NCBI GenBank assembly: GCA_013141495.1
Contig: JABFQV010000002.1
Location: 248,001-312,000 of the forward strand
DNA length: 64,000 bases
Direction: 5' to 3'
Source of the DNA: Methylotenera sp.
Lineage (GTDB): Bacteria > Pseudomonadota > Gammaproteobacteria > Burkholderiales > Methylophilaceae
Shown here: in pieces, positions 30,441 to 41,274 of the stretch
How the letters are laid out: each line of letters begins with the position of its first letter
How positions within the stretch are numbered: the first letter of the stretch is position 1
Position numbers and translations under genes: made by a program
The notes under the pieces: generated by a model
Database searches by the model: none
Told to the model about the DNA's origin: nothing
The model's input: only the letters and a program-made list of their open reading frames with translations

Positions 30441-31367
30441 TTATTCGTAAATTTTAAGGGAGGAACTAACAGCATTACGGTCAAAGTTAGGTGCAATCAG
30501 TTCAATAAAACCATACATATACCCACGTAAAAACACGTCTTTACGTACGCCTAAGTAAGTGGTGCTGTCAGCAAATAGATGACGAACATCGATCATGGCT
30601 AAATTGGTGTCACGTTCAGCGTCATACGCCATGTTAGCTAGCAAGCCAACGCCTAATCCTAGCGTAACATAGGTTTTAATCACATCAGCATCAATCGCTG
30701 TTAACACTACATTTGGCGTTAAACCTGCCTCGCTAAAGGTTTTAGAAACTAAAGTGCCGCCGGTAAATCCAAAGTCGTAAGTAATAAGCGGGTATGAGGC
30801 TAATTTTTCCAGTGTAAGCGCACTTTCTGCCAGTAATGGATGACCATGCGGCACCACAACGCAGCGATTCCAGTGGTAGCAAGGTAAGCATAATAAATCT
30901 TCATTATCACTAATGTATTCTGTAGCAATACCAATGTCAGCATCCCCATTGGCAACTTGTTCGGCAACCTGGCTCGGATTACCCTGATGAATGTTTAATT
31001 TCACCTTGGGGTATTTAGCCATAAACGCTTTGACTGCAGCAGGTAACTTATAGCGCGCTTGGGTATGGGTGGTGGCAATTGTCAACGTACCCGACTCCAC
31101 ATCGCTAAACTCTTCACCCACACGTTTGATATTATCAATATCACGAATTACTTTAGTGGCCAGCGCTAAAATTTGACTGCCTGGCTCTGTCACGCCGGTT
31201 AAGCGCTTGCCGTTACGATGAAAAACCTGCAAGCCAAGCTCTTCTTCAAACAACTGAATTTGCTTACTGATACCAGGTTGCGAGGTAAATAAAGCCTCCG
31301 CCGCACTGGTAATATTTAAATTCTGCCGTACAACTTCATGCAAATATCGTAACTGGTGTAGCTTCAT
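30441..31367 (-). CDS. cysB: LysR family regulator CysB-like
   Basis: MKLHQLRYLHEVVRQNLNITSAAEALFTSQPGISKQIQLFEEELGLQVFHRNGKRL; divergent from sulfur genes. Confidence 0.92.
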   Translation of the reverse strand: MKLHQLRYLHEVVRQNLNITSAAEALFTSQPGISKQIQLFEEELGLQVFHRNGKRLTGVTEPGSQILALATKVIRDIDNIKRVGEEFSDVESGTLTIATTHTQARYKLPAAVKAFMAKYPKVKLNIHQGNPSQVAEQVANGDADIGIATEYISDNEDLLCLPCYHWNRCVVVPHGHPLLAESALTLEKLASYPLITYDFGFTGGTLVSKTFSEAGLTPNVVLTAIDADVIKTYVTLGLGVGLLANMAYDAERDTNLAMIDVRHLFADSTTYLGVRKDVFLRGYMYGFIELIAPNFDRNAVSSSLKIYE

Positions 31368-31516
31368 GTTTACCCAACTTTCTATCTAACCTCGATAGAC
31401 TGATTTATATAATTAAAAGATATATGTATAGAATAACATATTCTTAAATAAAACTATTATTTACTGATATAGTGCGCGCCTAAATTATAATAAATTACTA
31501 ATAACGGATACTCCAT

Positions 31517-32311
31517 ATGGAATTTGGTTATATATTTGCCGGCTTTGCAGTTGGCTTGCTAGTTGGCATTACCGGTGTGGGCGGCGGCTCACTAATGACA
31601 CCATTACTGGTGTTTTTATTCGGCTTTAAGGCGGCTGTTGCGGTAGGTACAGATTTGCTTTATGCCGCCATCACTAAAACTGGCGGCGTGTTTGTTCATC
31701 ATAACACCCATAAATCCGTTGATTGGCGCGTGGTAGGCTGGATGTCAGCCGGAAGCTTGCCTTCAGCGATTGCGACCATTTTTGTCATTAAGCATTTAAT
31801 TAAAATTGAAAAAGATGTCACCGGTATTATTACGCTAACTTTGGGTGTTGCGCTTATTCTCACCTCCGTTGCCTTACTGATTCGTAGCTACGTAACACGC
31901 AAACAAATTAGAGAAGTTGAGCATAGCTTAATCAGTAGCGGACGCTTTAAGCAGATGCAAATTCCTTTAACCATTTTAGTCGGTATCGTTTTAGGTGCGC
32001 TGGTCACTATTTCATCAGTAGGTGCCGGTGTATTGGGCACATTGGCATTACTGTTTTTGTACCCGAAAATGAGCACATTAAAAGTTGTCGGCACAGATTT
32101 GGCGCATGCCATTCCTTTAACTGCAGTTGCCGGCTTTGGGCACTGGACATTAGGTCATGTGAACTTTGAATTATTAGGGACCTTGCTTATAGGCTCATTG
32201 CCGGGCATATGGGTCGGTAGCCATTTAAGCGTAAAAATTCCAGAAAAAGTTTTACGCCTCATTTTAGCTACGCTGTTACTTATTATTGGTTTAAAATTCG
32301 TCTTGGCTTGA
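31517..32311 (+). CDS. TauE/SafE family sulfite exporter-like protein
   Basis: GVGGGSLMTPLLVFLFGFKAAVAVGTDLLYAAITK. Confidence 0.92.
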   Translation: MEFGYIFAGFAVGLLVGITGVGGGSLMTPLLVFLFGFKAAVAVGTDLLYAAITKTGGVFVHHNTHKSVDWRVVGWMSAGSLPSAIATIFVIKHLIKIEKDVTGIITLTLGVALILTSVALLIRSYVTRKQIREVEHSLISSGRFKQMQIPLTILVGIVLGALVTISSVGAGVLGTLALLFLYPKMSTLKVVGTDLAHAIPLTAVAGFGHWTLGHVNFELLGTLLIGSLPGIWVGSHLSVKIPEKVLRLILATLLLIIGLKFVLA

Positions 32312-32357
32312 TTTAAAAGCCAGTTTAAAAAGTTTAAAGATAAAAGTTTAAGTATAT

Positions 32358-34040
32358 ATGTATAAATATGATGAAATAGATCAACAACTTGTTGATGAAC
32401 GTGTAGCTCAATATCGCGACCAAGTACGTCGTTATTTAGCAAAAGAGTTATCAGAAGAAGAGTTCCGTCCATTGCGCCTGCAAAATGGCTTATATATTCA
32501 ACGCCATGCGCCTATGTTGCGCATAGCCGTACCTTATGGCATGTTATCTAGTCGCCAATTACATAAATTAGCTGACATTGCGACTCAATACGACAGAGGT
32601 TATGGCCATTTTAGTACACGCCAAAACCTGCAACTCAACTGGCCAAAACTTGAAGACACGCCAGATATTTTAGCGGAGCTTGCCACCGTTGAAATGCATG
32701 CTATTCAAACTTCAGGCAATTGCATTCGCAACATCACTACTGATCAATTTGCAGGGGTTGCCCCAGATGAAATCATAGACCCACGTGCCATGGCAGAGGT
32801 GATACGCCAGTGGAGTACGTTTCATCCGGAATTTGCACTATTACCTCGCAAATTTAAAATTGCTGTATCTGGCACTAAACAAGACCGCGCTGTCGTACAA
32901 ATGCATGATATTGGCATGGAGTTTTATCGTGACGCGGAAAATAAAGTTGCCATTAAAGTATGGGTAGGCGGCGGCTTAGGTCGCACGCCAATCTTGGGTA
33001 CTGTGATTCGAGAGCACCTTGAATGGCAACACGCCCTCACCTATTGCGAAGCTGTTATCCGCGTGTATAACCTGCATGGTCGCCGCGACAACGCCTATAA
33101 AGCACGTATTAAAATTTTGGTTAAGGCCTTGGGCATTGATGAATTCAGCAAGCAAGTTGAAGCTGAATGGTTACATCTGAAAGATAACCCAAATACTATT
33201 ACCGAAGCTGAGTTAGCGCGCGTTGCACAACACTTCGAAGCATTTGACTATGCAAAATTACCCGCACACGACTCAAGTTTTGATGCTGCCATTGCAAACA
33301 ATGCCGCCTTTGCCGCTTGGGCTAAACGCAGTGTGCATCCACACAAAATTTCAGGCTACCGAGCAGTTACATTATCGCTCAAGCCACATGGCAAAGCCCC
33401 AGGTGACGCCACCAGTGAGCAAATGCATGTAGTTGCAGACCTAGCCGCACAATACAGCTTTGGTGAACTACGTGTTTCACACGAGCAGAATTTAATTCTG
33501 GCCGATGTGAAATTAAGCGATTTATTTGCCGTGTGGGAAAAAGCCCGTGCGCATGGTTTAGCCACCCCAAACATAGGATTACTCACCGATATTATTTGCT
33601 GCCCAGGTGGTGACTTTTGCTCTTTGGCCAACGCTAAAAGCATTCCCATTGCCCAAGCAATTCAATTGCAATTTGATAATCTGGATTACTTACACGACAT
33701 CGGCGAGCTTGAGCTCAACATTTCAGGTTGTATGAATGCGTGTGGCCATCATCACGTTGGTCACATCGGCATTTTGGGTGTAGATAAAGATGGTTCAGAA
33801 TGGTATCAAGTTTCAATAGGCGGCAAACAAGGTAATGACGCCAGCCTGGCTACGGTCATCGGTCGGGCGTTTTCTGCAGAAGAAATGCCTGGTGTCGTAC
33901 AAAAACTCATTGAGGTTTATCTCAAAGAGCGGTCTGATGAAGAGCGCTTTATCGACACCGTGCGTCGCATTGGTATTGCGCCATTTAAGGCGCACGTTTA
34001 TGCAACAACAGAACCAAAAAAAGAGGTAACGCATGTCTAA
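32358..34040 (+). CDS. cysI: Nitrite/sulfite reductase hemoprotein
   Basis: CPGGDFCSLANAKSIPIA and NISGCMNACGHHHVGHIGILG siroheme/4Fe-4S cysteines. Confidence 0.92.
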   Translation: MYKYDEIDQQLVDERVAQYRDQVRRYLAKELSEEEFRPLRLQNGLYIQRHAPMLRIAVPYGMLSSRQLHKLADIATQYDRGYGHFSTRQNLQLNWPKLEDTPDILAELATVEMHAIQTSGNCIRNITTDQFAGVAPDEIIDPRAMAEVIRQWSTFHPEFALLPRKFKIAVSGTKQDRAVVQMHDIGMEFYRDAENKVAIKVWVGGGLGRTPILGTVIREHLEWQHALTYCEAVIRVYNLHGRRDNAYKARIKILVKALGIDEFSKQVEAEWLHLKDNPNTITEAELARVAQHFEAFDYAKLPAHDSSFDAAIANNAAFAAWAKRSVHPHKISGYRAVTLSLKPHGKAPGDATSEQMHVVADLAAQYSFGELRVSHEQNLILADVKLSDLFAVWEKARAHGLATPNIGLLTDIICCPGGDFCSLANAKSIPIAQAIQLQFDNLDYLHDIGELELNISGCMNACGHHHVGHIGILGVDKDGSEWYQVSIGGKQGNDASLATVIGRAFSAEEMPGVVQKLIEVYLKERSDEERFIDTVRRIGIAPFKAHVYATTEPKKEVTHV

Positions 34041-34650
34041 TCTTATTACCCAAAATGAAATTGTGATCGATGATTGGACTTTGGTTACATTGCCGAAAGT
34101 AGATCAAGAAATACGCAAGCAAGCAGGTAAAGTTGTACTGTTTAAACTTACTGGCGAGAACACAATCTCGGCTGAGCAAATTGCCAATACACAAATTCCA
34201 GCAACTGGCAAAATAATAGTGCCATTGTCGGTTTACTTGGCGCGTAAAAGTGAGTTGGCAACGCGTATCATCAAACAAGAAGTCGGTATTTGGTTAGCCA
34301 CGCATGAAGTGCTGGAAAGCCTGACCAATGCTGAGTCTGACCTCAATATATTCCCGTTGATTGCAGTTTATGTCGAGCGTTTTGCTGATGGCCGTATTTT
34401 CTCAATCGGCAACCTATTACGTACTCGCTATGGTTTTAATCATACATTACGCGCTTTTGGTGATGTATTGCGCGACCAATTGTTTTTCTTAAAGCGTTCA
34501 GGCTTTGATAGTTATTTAATTCGCGCAGACCGTAATGCACAAGAGGCTTTGCAAAGCCTTAAAGACTTCAGTCAGCCCTATCAAGGTGCAGTGGATGATA
34601 AACAACCCGTTTGGCGTAGATTAAATCGAAGCCAAAATAATGTTGCGTAG
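34033..34650 (+). CDS. DUF934 domain protein
   Basis: LNIFPLIAVYVERFADGRIFSIGNLLRTRYGFNHTLRAFGDVLRDQLFFLKRSGFDSY; between cysI and cysH. Confidence 0.88.
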   Translation: MSNLITQNEIVIDDWTLVTLPKVDQEIRKQAGKVVLFKLTGENTISAEQIANTQIPATGKIIVPLSVYLARKSELATRIIKQEVGIWLATHEVLESLTNAESDLNIFPLIAVYVERFADGRIFSIGNLLRTRYGFNHTLRAFGDVLRDQLFFLKRSGFDSYLIRADRNAQEALQSLKDFSQPYQGAVDDKQPVWRRLNRSQNNVA

Positions 34651-34667
34651 CGTGAAAAAAACATAAA

Positions 34668-35435
34668 ATGAGCAACCAAATTTCCATGCTGAAACCAGCG
34701 GCAAACAACCCGGCCACGTCTCCTGAACTCACAGAGTCACTCAAAGCCTCTGTGAGCCAAAAACGCGCGCATGTTGTCAGTTTGCTCACCGCGGCTATTC
34801 AAGAATTTGGTAACCACGATGAAATCACTTTTGCTAATAGCATGGGCGCCGAGGACATGGTGCTCACAGACATCATTCAACGCGAACAACTAGCCATTGA
34901 GATTTTTTCATTAGATACAGGCAGGTTGCCTACTGAAACCTACGATTTAATCGAAAAAACAGAACAAACTTACCATACCAAGCTTAAAATATTTTTCCCG
35001 CAAGCTGAAGCGGTTGAGAATTATGTCAGAACTAACGGTATTAACGCATTTTATGCGTCTATCGAATTGCGCAAAGCCTGCTGCTTTATGCGTAAAGTTG
35101 AGCCACTACAACGCGCTTTAAAAGACAAAAAAGCTTGGATTACCGGCATGCGTGCCGAGCAGTCAACAACCCGCGTTAATTTGCCGTTTCGTGAATTTGA
35201 TACAGGCAACAAGCTGGAAAAACTCAATCCTTTAAGTGATTGGACAGAACAAGAGGTTTGGGCTTACATTCGCTTACATGAGGTACCCTATAACAAGCTA
35301 CATGACCAGTTCTATCCCAGTATTGGTTGTGCACCTTGCACGCGCCCAATTGCCATGGGAGAAGATATAAGGGCTGGCCGCTGGTGGTGGGAAGACCCAA
35401 CCAGCAAAGAATGCGGTTTGCATGTAAAAAAATAA
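34668..35435 (+). CDS. cysH: Phosphoadenylyl/adenylyl-sulfate reductase
   Basis: IEIFSLDTGRLPTETYDLI; ACCFMRKVEPL and GCAPCTRP (CC..CxxC). Confidence 0.93.
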   Translation: MSNQISMLKPAANNPATSPELTESLKASVSQKRAHVVSLLTAAIQEFGNHDEITFANSMGAEDMVLTDIIQREQLAIEIFSLDTGRLPTETYDLIEKTEQTYHTKLKIFFPQAEAVENYVRTNGINAFYASIELRKACCFMRKVEPLQRALKDKKAWITGMRAEQSTTRVNLPFREFDTGNKLEKLNPLSDWTEQEVWAYIRLHEVPYNKLHDQFYPSIGCAPCTRPIAMGEDIRAGRWWWEDPTSKECGLHVKK

Positions 35436-35599
35436 ACCTTTTTATTAACCGCCAATGAACACCAATGAACACCGATAAAAACTGGTAAAATTCTAAAACT
35501 TGCTGTTTATCACTCGCCATAAAGAAGCTTCACCTTAATTAAATGCGAAATGCATTTGCACTGATCACCGATGAATTTGATTTTTAAAACCTAAAACAC

Positions 35600-36529
35600 A
35601 TGACAACTAAACAACCCTTATCTCACTTAGATTGGCTAGAAGCCGAGGCTATTCATATTCTGCGCGAAGTTGCAGGGCAATGCGCCAACCCAGTATTGCT
35701 GTTTTCAGGTGGCAAAGACTCGCTCTGCATTCTGCGTTTGGCTGAAAAAGCGTTTCGTCCAGGTAAATTTCCGTTTCCATTAATGCATATTGATACGGGT
35801 CATAACTATCAAGAAGTGATTGATTTTCGCGACCTGCGCGCAGCAGAGCTGGGCGAACGCCTGATTGTGCGCTCGGTTGAAGATTCGATGAAACGCGGCA
35901 CTGTGGTTTTAAAATCAGCCGACGAACCTCGCAACAAGCATCAATCAGTGACCTTGCTTGAAGCGATTGAAGAGTTTGGTTTTGACTGCTGCATCGGCGG
36001 CGCGCGACGCGATGAAGAAAAAGCACGTGCCAAAGAGCGCATCATGAGCTTCCGCGATGAGTTTGGTCAGTGGGACCCTAAAAACCAACGTCCTGAATTA
36101 TGGAATCTTTACAATGCACGTTCACACAAAGGTGAAAACATTCGCGCCTTTCCAATTTCAAATTGGACAGAAATGGACGTTTGGCAATACATTGAACGCG
36201 AAAACTTAAGCCTCCCCAGTATTTATTTTACGCATCATCGTGATGTGGTCATGCGTGATGGTGCTATCGTCCCTGTGAACGTGCCACTTGCAGATGGCGG
36301 GGTTGTTAACCCACCAAAAGCGGGTGAAGACATCATCAACATGCAAGTGCGTTTTAGAACAGTGGGCGACATTACCTGTACCGCCCCTGTTATTTCTGAC
36401 GCGGATACCGTTGCCAAAATTGTACTGGAAACAGCAACTACAACGATTACCGAGCGTGGTGCGACCAGATTGGACGACCAAACTTCAGACGCCTCCATGG
36501 AACAACGCAAGAAGGAAGGCTATTTCTAA
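35600..36529 (+). CDS. cysD: Sulfate adenylyltransferase subunit 2
   Basis: LLFSGGKDSLCILRLAEKAFRPGKFPFPLMHIDTGHN. Confidence 0.96.
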   Translation: MTTKQPLSHLDWLEAEAIHILREVAGQCANPVLLFSGGKDSLCILRLAEKAFRPGKFPFPLMHIDTGHNYQEVIDFRDLRAAELGERLIVRSVEDSMKRGTVVLKSADEPRNKHQSVTLLEAIEEFGFDCCIGGARRDEEKARAKERIMSFRDEFGQWDPKNQRPELWNLYNARSHKGENIRAFPISNWTEMDVWQYIERENLSLPSIYFTHHRDVVMRDGAIVPVNVPLADGGVVNPPKAGEDIINMQVRFRTVGDITCTAPVISDADTVAKIVLETATTTITERGATRLDDQTSDASMEQRKKEGYF

Positions 36530-37828
36530 ATGAGCACTATGCATAATACAAACCAGACCCAACACAACGACTCCCTACTGCGCTTCATGACCTGCGGTAG
36601 CGTAGATGATGGCAAAAGCACGCTTATCGGCCGCTTACTATTTGATACTAAAACTATCTTAGCCGATACGCTTACGCAAATATCAAACACCTCTAAAAAA
36701 CGCGGTATGCAAGCTGTGGATTTATCACTACTGACCGATGGCTTACAGGCTGAGCGCGAGCAAGGCATTACCATTGACGTAGCTTATCGCTATTTCAGCA
36801 CGGGCACACGCAAATATATTATTGCGGATGCGCCTGGCCATGAGCAATATACACGCAACATGGTTACCGCAGCTTCTACTGCTAACTTGGCTATTATTTT
36901 GATTGATGCGCGCCGTGGCGTGCTCACCCAAACCCGTCGCCATAGCTATTTAGCGCATTTGGTAGGCATTCAGCACATTGTGGTTGCTGTCAATAAAATG
37001 GATTTAATCAATTACGACCAAGCCATTTACGACAAAATTTGTGCAGATTACTTAGCCTTTGCAACCGAGATTGGTTTGCAACGAGATAGCCACGATATTC
37101 GCTTTATCCCAATGTCTGCCTTAAATGGTGACATGCTGGTGGATAGACTGGAAAACATGCCTTGGTACACCGGCGAAACACTGCTTGAGATGTTAGAAAA
37201 AGCACCGGCTTCTGACATTGATCAATCTGAAGAATTTCGCTTCCCTGTACAATTTGTATGTCGTCCGCATGCCAGTTCTGATGTTGCTTTGCATGATTTT
37301 AGAGGCTTTATGGGGCGCATTGAAAGTGGCGATATTGCAGTGGGTGATGCCGTTACTGTATTACCGAATGGCTACCAATCAAAAGTCAAAGCGATTCAAC
37401 TAGGCGAAGCACAATTGCAAAGCGCGCAAACTGAGCAAAGCATCACTTTGTTACTCGAAGATGAAATTGACACTTCACGTGGCGACATGATTGTAAAATC
37501 AAGCAGCAATATTGCGCCGGTAAAAAACATTGAAGCTTTTGTGTGCTGGCTATCAGAAACGCCCATGTCACCTGCGCGCACGTATGTAATCCGCCATACC
37601 ACGCGTGAGTCTAAAGCTAAAGTGGGCGTTATTTCATATAAAATAGATGTGAATACGCTGGAGCAACAAGCCACGACGGACTTGAAAATGAACGATATTG
37701 CACGCATGAGCTTCAAACTTGCGCAACCGCTAATGGTGGATAGTTACACCACTAACCGTGCCACAGGCGCATTTATTGTGATTGATGAAAGCACCAATAA
37801 TACGGTTGGCGCGGGCATGATTATTTAA
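36530..37828 (+). CDS. cysN: Sulfate adenylyltransferase subunit 1
   Basis: GSVDDGKSTLIGRLLFDTK; ADAPGHEQYTRNMVT GTPase motifs. Confidence 0.96.
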   Translation: MSTMHNTNQTQHNDSLLRFMTCGSVDDGKSTLIGRLLFDTKTILADTLTQISNTSKKRGMQAVDLSLLTDGLQAEREQGITIDVAYRYFSTGTRKYIIADAPGHEQYTRNMVTAASTANLAIILIDARRGVLTQTRRHSYLAHLVGIQHIVVAVNKMDLINYDQAIYDKICADYLAFATEIGLQRDSHDIRFIPMSALNGDMLVDRLENMPWYTGETLLEMLEKAPASDIDQSEEFRFPVQFVCRPHASSDVALHDFRGFMGRIESGDIAVGDAVTVLPNGYQSKVKAIQLGEAQLQSAQTEQSITLLLEDEIDTSRGDMIVKSSSNIAPVKNIEAFVCWLSETPMSPARTYVIRHTTRESKAKVGVISYKIDVNTLEQQATTDLKMNDIARMSFKLAQPLMVDSYTTNRATGAFIVIDESTNNTVGAGMII

Positions 37829-37924
37829 TATTTTGAAGTGATGAAATAATAATTAAGCCAAGCGAACTAACAAAATTTCTAATAAAATAATACTTTAGCT
37901 TTTAAAGCGGTAAAGGACTTAAAA

Positions 37925-38248
37925 ATGACCTATGTGGTTACTGAAAACTGTATTCAATGTAAATTTACTGATTGCGTAGATGTTTGCCCAGTGGATTGCT
38001 TTGTAGAAGGCCCCAACTTTTTAGCCATCAACCCTGATGAGTGCATTGACTGCACGCTGTGTGTGGCAGAATGCCCGGCAGAAGCCATTTTTGCAGAAGA
38101 TGATGTGCCAGCCGATCAGCAGGAGTTTATTGCGCTCAATGCACGTTTGGCAGAACTTTGGCCAGTCATTACCTCACGTAAAGAAGCCCTCGAAGATGCT
38201 GATGCAATGAATGGCGTACCAGGTAAGCGTGATTTACTGATAGAGTAA
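37925..38248 (+). CDS. fdxA: Ferredoxin FdxA (7-iron type)
   Basis: [55 protein letters not shown]. Confidence 0.95.
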   Translation: MTYVVTENCIQCKFTDCVDVCPVDCFVEGPNFLAINPDECIDCTLCVAECPAEAIFAEDDVPADQQEFIALNARLAELWPVITSRKEALEDADAMNGVPGKRDLLIE

Positions 38249-38263
38249 CCGTAGATTTAAGTG

Positions 38264-38292
38264 AAAAGGAGGCGATAGCCTCCTTTTTTTTT
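38264..38292 (+). terminator. Intrinsic terminator after fdxA
   Basis: aaaaggaggc-gata-gcctcctttttttttt. Confidence 0.88.
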
Positions 38293-38366
38293 ATAGACTT
38301 TATGCAGGGGCAATTGACGGTCACTTTGTAAACACACGAGCCATAGCTTCATATAAAATTCATCCT

Positions 38367-41267
38367 GTGCTCAATCAATCCAACACCACATACAGTATTA
38401 GTAATTTTGCAAGCTTCTTTGCCCGTAATGTGCAATATCTAGATTTAAGTATCCAAGAAAGTGGGCTTAAATTTGTGAATAATGACCAATCTAACTTTCT
38501 TAAGTTTATAGAAATATTATCACCTGTCACTATTAAATCCGGCTTCTTATGGGATACGTTAATCTTTAAAATCACTTTTGGAGAAATTAAATATTGTGGT
38601 GTTAGAAAAACTGATTCACTTCAACTTGGCGCCATTATTAATCAGCGTCTTTTAAACTACACTAAAAAATACCTCATACAAATTGAGTCAATTATCACTC
38701 AAGCAGTTTCAGATGCTAAAAAGTTATTTACTAGCAATCGCTATATTCGCCATGCTGACGCCCAACATTGGTTTTCTACTTATGGGCATTTATCAGCCAC
38801 ATCAAAGCAAAAAAACTTGATGCAGATGCTCTCCACTGAGGGCAAAAACAGTTTTGAGGAAATTAAACTGTTAATAAGTGATGGTTATTCACACATTGAT
38901 AAAATAAACCAAACCTTTGTTAGCAAACAGTTAAGCTTATACAAATCATTTTTCGATCAAGTGGAAACCAACTCACTCACACAACAACAGCGCAAGGCCT
39001 GCGTAACAGATGAAAAATACAATCTTGTTTTGGCTGGTGCGGGTACAGGAAAAACCAGCACCATGATTGGACGCGCAGGCTATTTAATAAAAGCGGGTTT
39101 AGCTAGCCCGAATGAAATACTAATGTTAGCTTATGCCCATAAAGCTGCAGATGAAATGCATGCGCGTATTAAAGATAAACTATCCATTAATAACTTTACC
39201 GCTAAGACTTTTCACAGCTTAGGTTTGCAAATTATTGGTCAAGTTGAAGGCGTAAAGCCATCAATTCACGAAATGGCTACCAACGAACATTTACGAACAA
39301 AGTTTGTCGAAAATCAATTTCAGCAATTACTCAAAAACGAAGATTACCAGGCACTTTTAATTCATTACTTTGCCAATTTACTGCACCCGTATAAGAGCCA
39401 ACATACATTTAAGAGTTTGGGCGAATATACAGCCTACATATTAGATAATGACATTCGAACACTGCAGGGTGAACAAGTTAAAAGCTATGAAGAGTGCGAA
39501 ATTGCAAATTTTCTATATCGGCAAGGCGTAAAGTATCAGTATGAGCCAAAATATAAAATTGACACGCGCGGCCCTGACTATAAGCAATATCAGCCAGATT
39601 TTTATTTAACCGATTACGACATTTACATAGAACACTTTGCTGTTGACCAAAATAATCGAACACCGCCATTTATTGACCAAGCAAAATACCTCAAAGGTAT
39701 GGCATGGAAACGAGATTTACATCAACAACACCAAACCAAGCTCATTGAAACTTACAGTTATTACAAACAACAGGGCAGGCTGACTGAAGTACTGAATGAT
39801 AAACTTACAGAAGCCGGAGTAACTTACGCTCCTCTGCCGGCTAATCTGTTGCTGACAAACCTGAACGCACAAGGTCAGGTATCCAAATTCAGTAAACTTA
39901 TTGCTGAAATTCTTACATTATTTAAATCGGTGGGCTTAACTATCGGTGAATTAGCAATCAAATTTAAATCAAGCAAAGATTGGGTTCGAATTGAAGCAAC
40001 TATTCAACTATTTAAGCCTATTTACAAAGCCTATCAACAAGAACTGCAATCTACCAATAACATAGACTTTGATGACATGATTATCAGAGCCATTGAGTAC
40101 GTTGAATCTGGACGCTACCAATCGCCCTTTTTATATTTACTTGTAGATGAGTTTCAAGATATTTCCGACAACCGTGCACGACTACTTAAAGCTTTAATTG
40201 CGCAACAAGCTCATGCAAGCTTATTTTGTGTAGGTGATGATTGGCAATCTATTTATCGCTTCAGTGGCAGTGATGTTTCTCTAACTAAAAACTTTGAAGC
40301 CAACTTTGGCACAACGGCTACAAGCATATTGGACAAAACATTTAGATTTAACAATAAAATAGGCGAAGTTGCCTCACGCTTTATTACCCAAAATCCGGAT
40401 CAAATTAAAAAGCTAATACAAAGCCATACACTCATCGATACAAACACAATATCCATTATCAAAACCAATAAATCCGAGATTGGTTTAGATGCTGCACTTA
40501 ATGCTATAAGTTTAAAAACTGCGAATACCACTAGCATTTTTCTACTAGGTCGTTTTAGTTTTAATCAACCCAAAAACCTTAGTGTGCTAAAAAAGAAATT
40601 CTCAAAGTTTAAAATTGATTTCATGACGGTTCATAGCTCTAAAGGCAAAGAAGCTGATTACGTCATTGTGTTAGACCTTATCAAAGGCAATCATGGCTTT
40701 CCTTCCGAAAAAACCAGCCATCCGTTACTGGAGTTGCTACTACCTAAGGTCGAAAGTTATAAATTTGCTGAAGAAAGACGTTTATTCTATGTAGCCTTAA
40801 CACGAGCAAGGCATCACGTATATTTAATTACCGATGCCAATAAGCCTTCTTCATTCATTAGAGAGTTAATGGAACACAAATATCCAATATCAACTGATGA
40901 ATTCAAAGGTGATGGCTTTCAAGAAGAAATTGCAGACATTTTATGCCCAGCCTGTACAACGGGATTTTTAATCGCTAGAGATGGGCCTCATAGTAACTTT
41001 CATGGCTGTAGTAACTATCCTATTTGCAACTACACGCAGAACGCCTGTAAATGGTGTGGTAGCGGCCTATATGCAAAAGTCAATCTAAATATATGTAAAA
41101 ATACACGATGTGATTATAAAGAACCAATTTGTCCAGACTGTGGTGGTAGCTTAATCTTAAGAAAAGGCCCACATGGGCAGTTTTGGGGTTGTACCAATTA
41201 TAGAAAAGATGACGAGTTCTCATGTAATTACAAAGAAAAGTTTATTAAACTAAAATCAGCACAATAA
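38367..41267 (+). CDS. UvrD-like helicase with inserted nuclease-like segment and C-terminal C4 zinc fingers
   Basis: LAGAGTGKTSTMIGRAGYL; LLVDEFQDIS; VHSSKGKEADYVIV; insert YQYEPKYKID...YQPDFYLTDYDIYIEHFAVD; C-terminal CPACTTGFLIARDGPHSNFHGCSNYPIC. GTG start. Confidence 0.9.
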   Translation: MLNQSNTTYSISNFASFFARNVQYLDLSIQESGLKFVNNDQSNFLKFIEILSPVTIKSGFLWDTLIFKITFGEIKYCGVRKTDSLQLGAIINQRLLNYTKKYLIQIESIITQAVSDAKKLFTSNRYIRHADAQHWFSTYGHLSATSKQKNLMQMLSTEGKNSFEEIKLLISDGYSHIDKINQTFVSKQLSLYKSFFDQVETNSLTQQQRKACVTDEKYNLVLAGAGTGKTSTMIGRAGYLIKAGLASPNEILMLAYAHKAADEMHARIKDKLSINNFTAKTFHSLGLQIIGQVEGVKPSIHEMATNEHLRTKFVENQFQQLLKNEDYQALLIHYFANLLHPYKSQHTFKSLGEYTAYILDNDIRTLQGEQVKSYEECEIANFLYRQGVKYQYEPKYKIDTRGPDYKQYQPDFYLTDYDIYIEHFAVDQNNRTPPFIDQAKYLKGMAWKRDLHQQHQTKLIETYSYYKQQGRLTEVLNDKLTEAGVTYAPLPANLLLTNLNAQGQVSKFSKLIAEILTLFKSVGLTIGELAIKFKSSKDWVRIEATIQLFKPIYKAYQQELQSTNNIDFDDMIIRAIEYVESGRYQSPFLYLLVDEFQDISDNRARLLKALIAQQAHASLFCVGDDWQSIYRFSGSDVSLTKNFEANFGTTATSILDKTFRFNNKIGEVASRFITQNPDQIKKLIQSHTLIDTNTISIIKTNKSEIGLDAALNAISLKTANTTSIFLLGRFSFNQPKNLSVLKKKFSKFKIDFMTVHSSKGKEADYVIVLDLIKGNHGFPSEKTSHPLLELLLPKVESYKFAEERRLFYVALTRARHHVYLITDANKPSSFIRELMEHKYPISTDEFKGDGFQEEIADILCPACTTGFLIARDGPHSNFHGCSNYPICNYTQNACKWCGSGLYAKVNLNICKNTRCDYKEPICPDCGGSLILRKGPHGQFWGCTNYRKDDEFSCNYKEKFIKLKSAQ

Positions 41268-41274
41268 TTTTTTA

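Noticed and set aside
35436-35599. Short repeat AATGAACACC x2 between cysH and cysD
   Set aside because: Too short and weak to support a specific element
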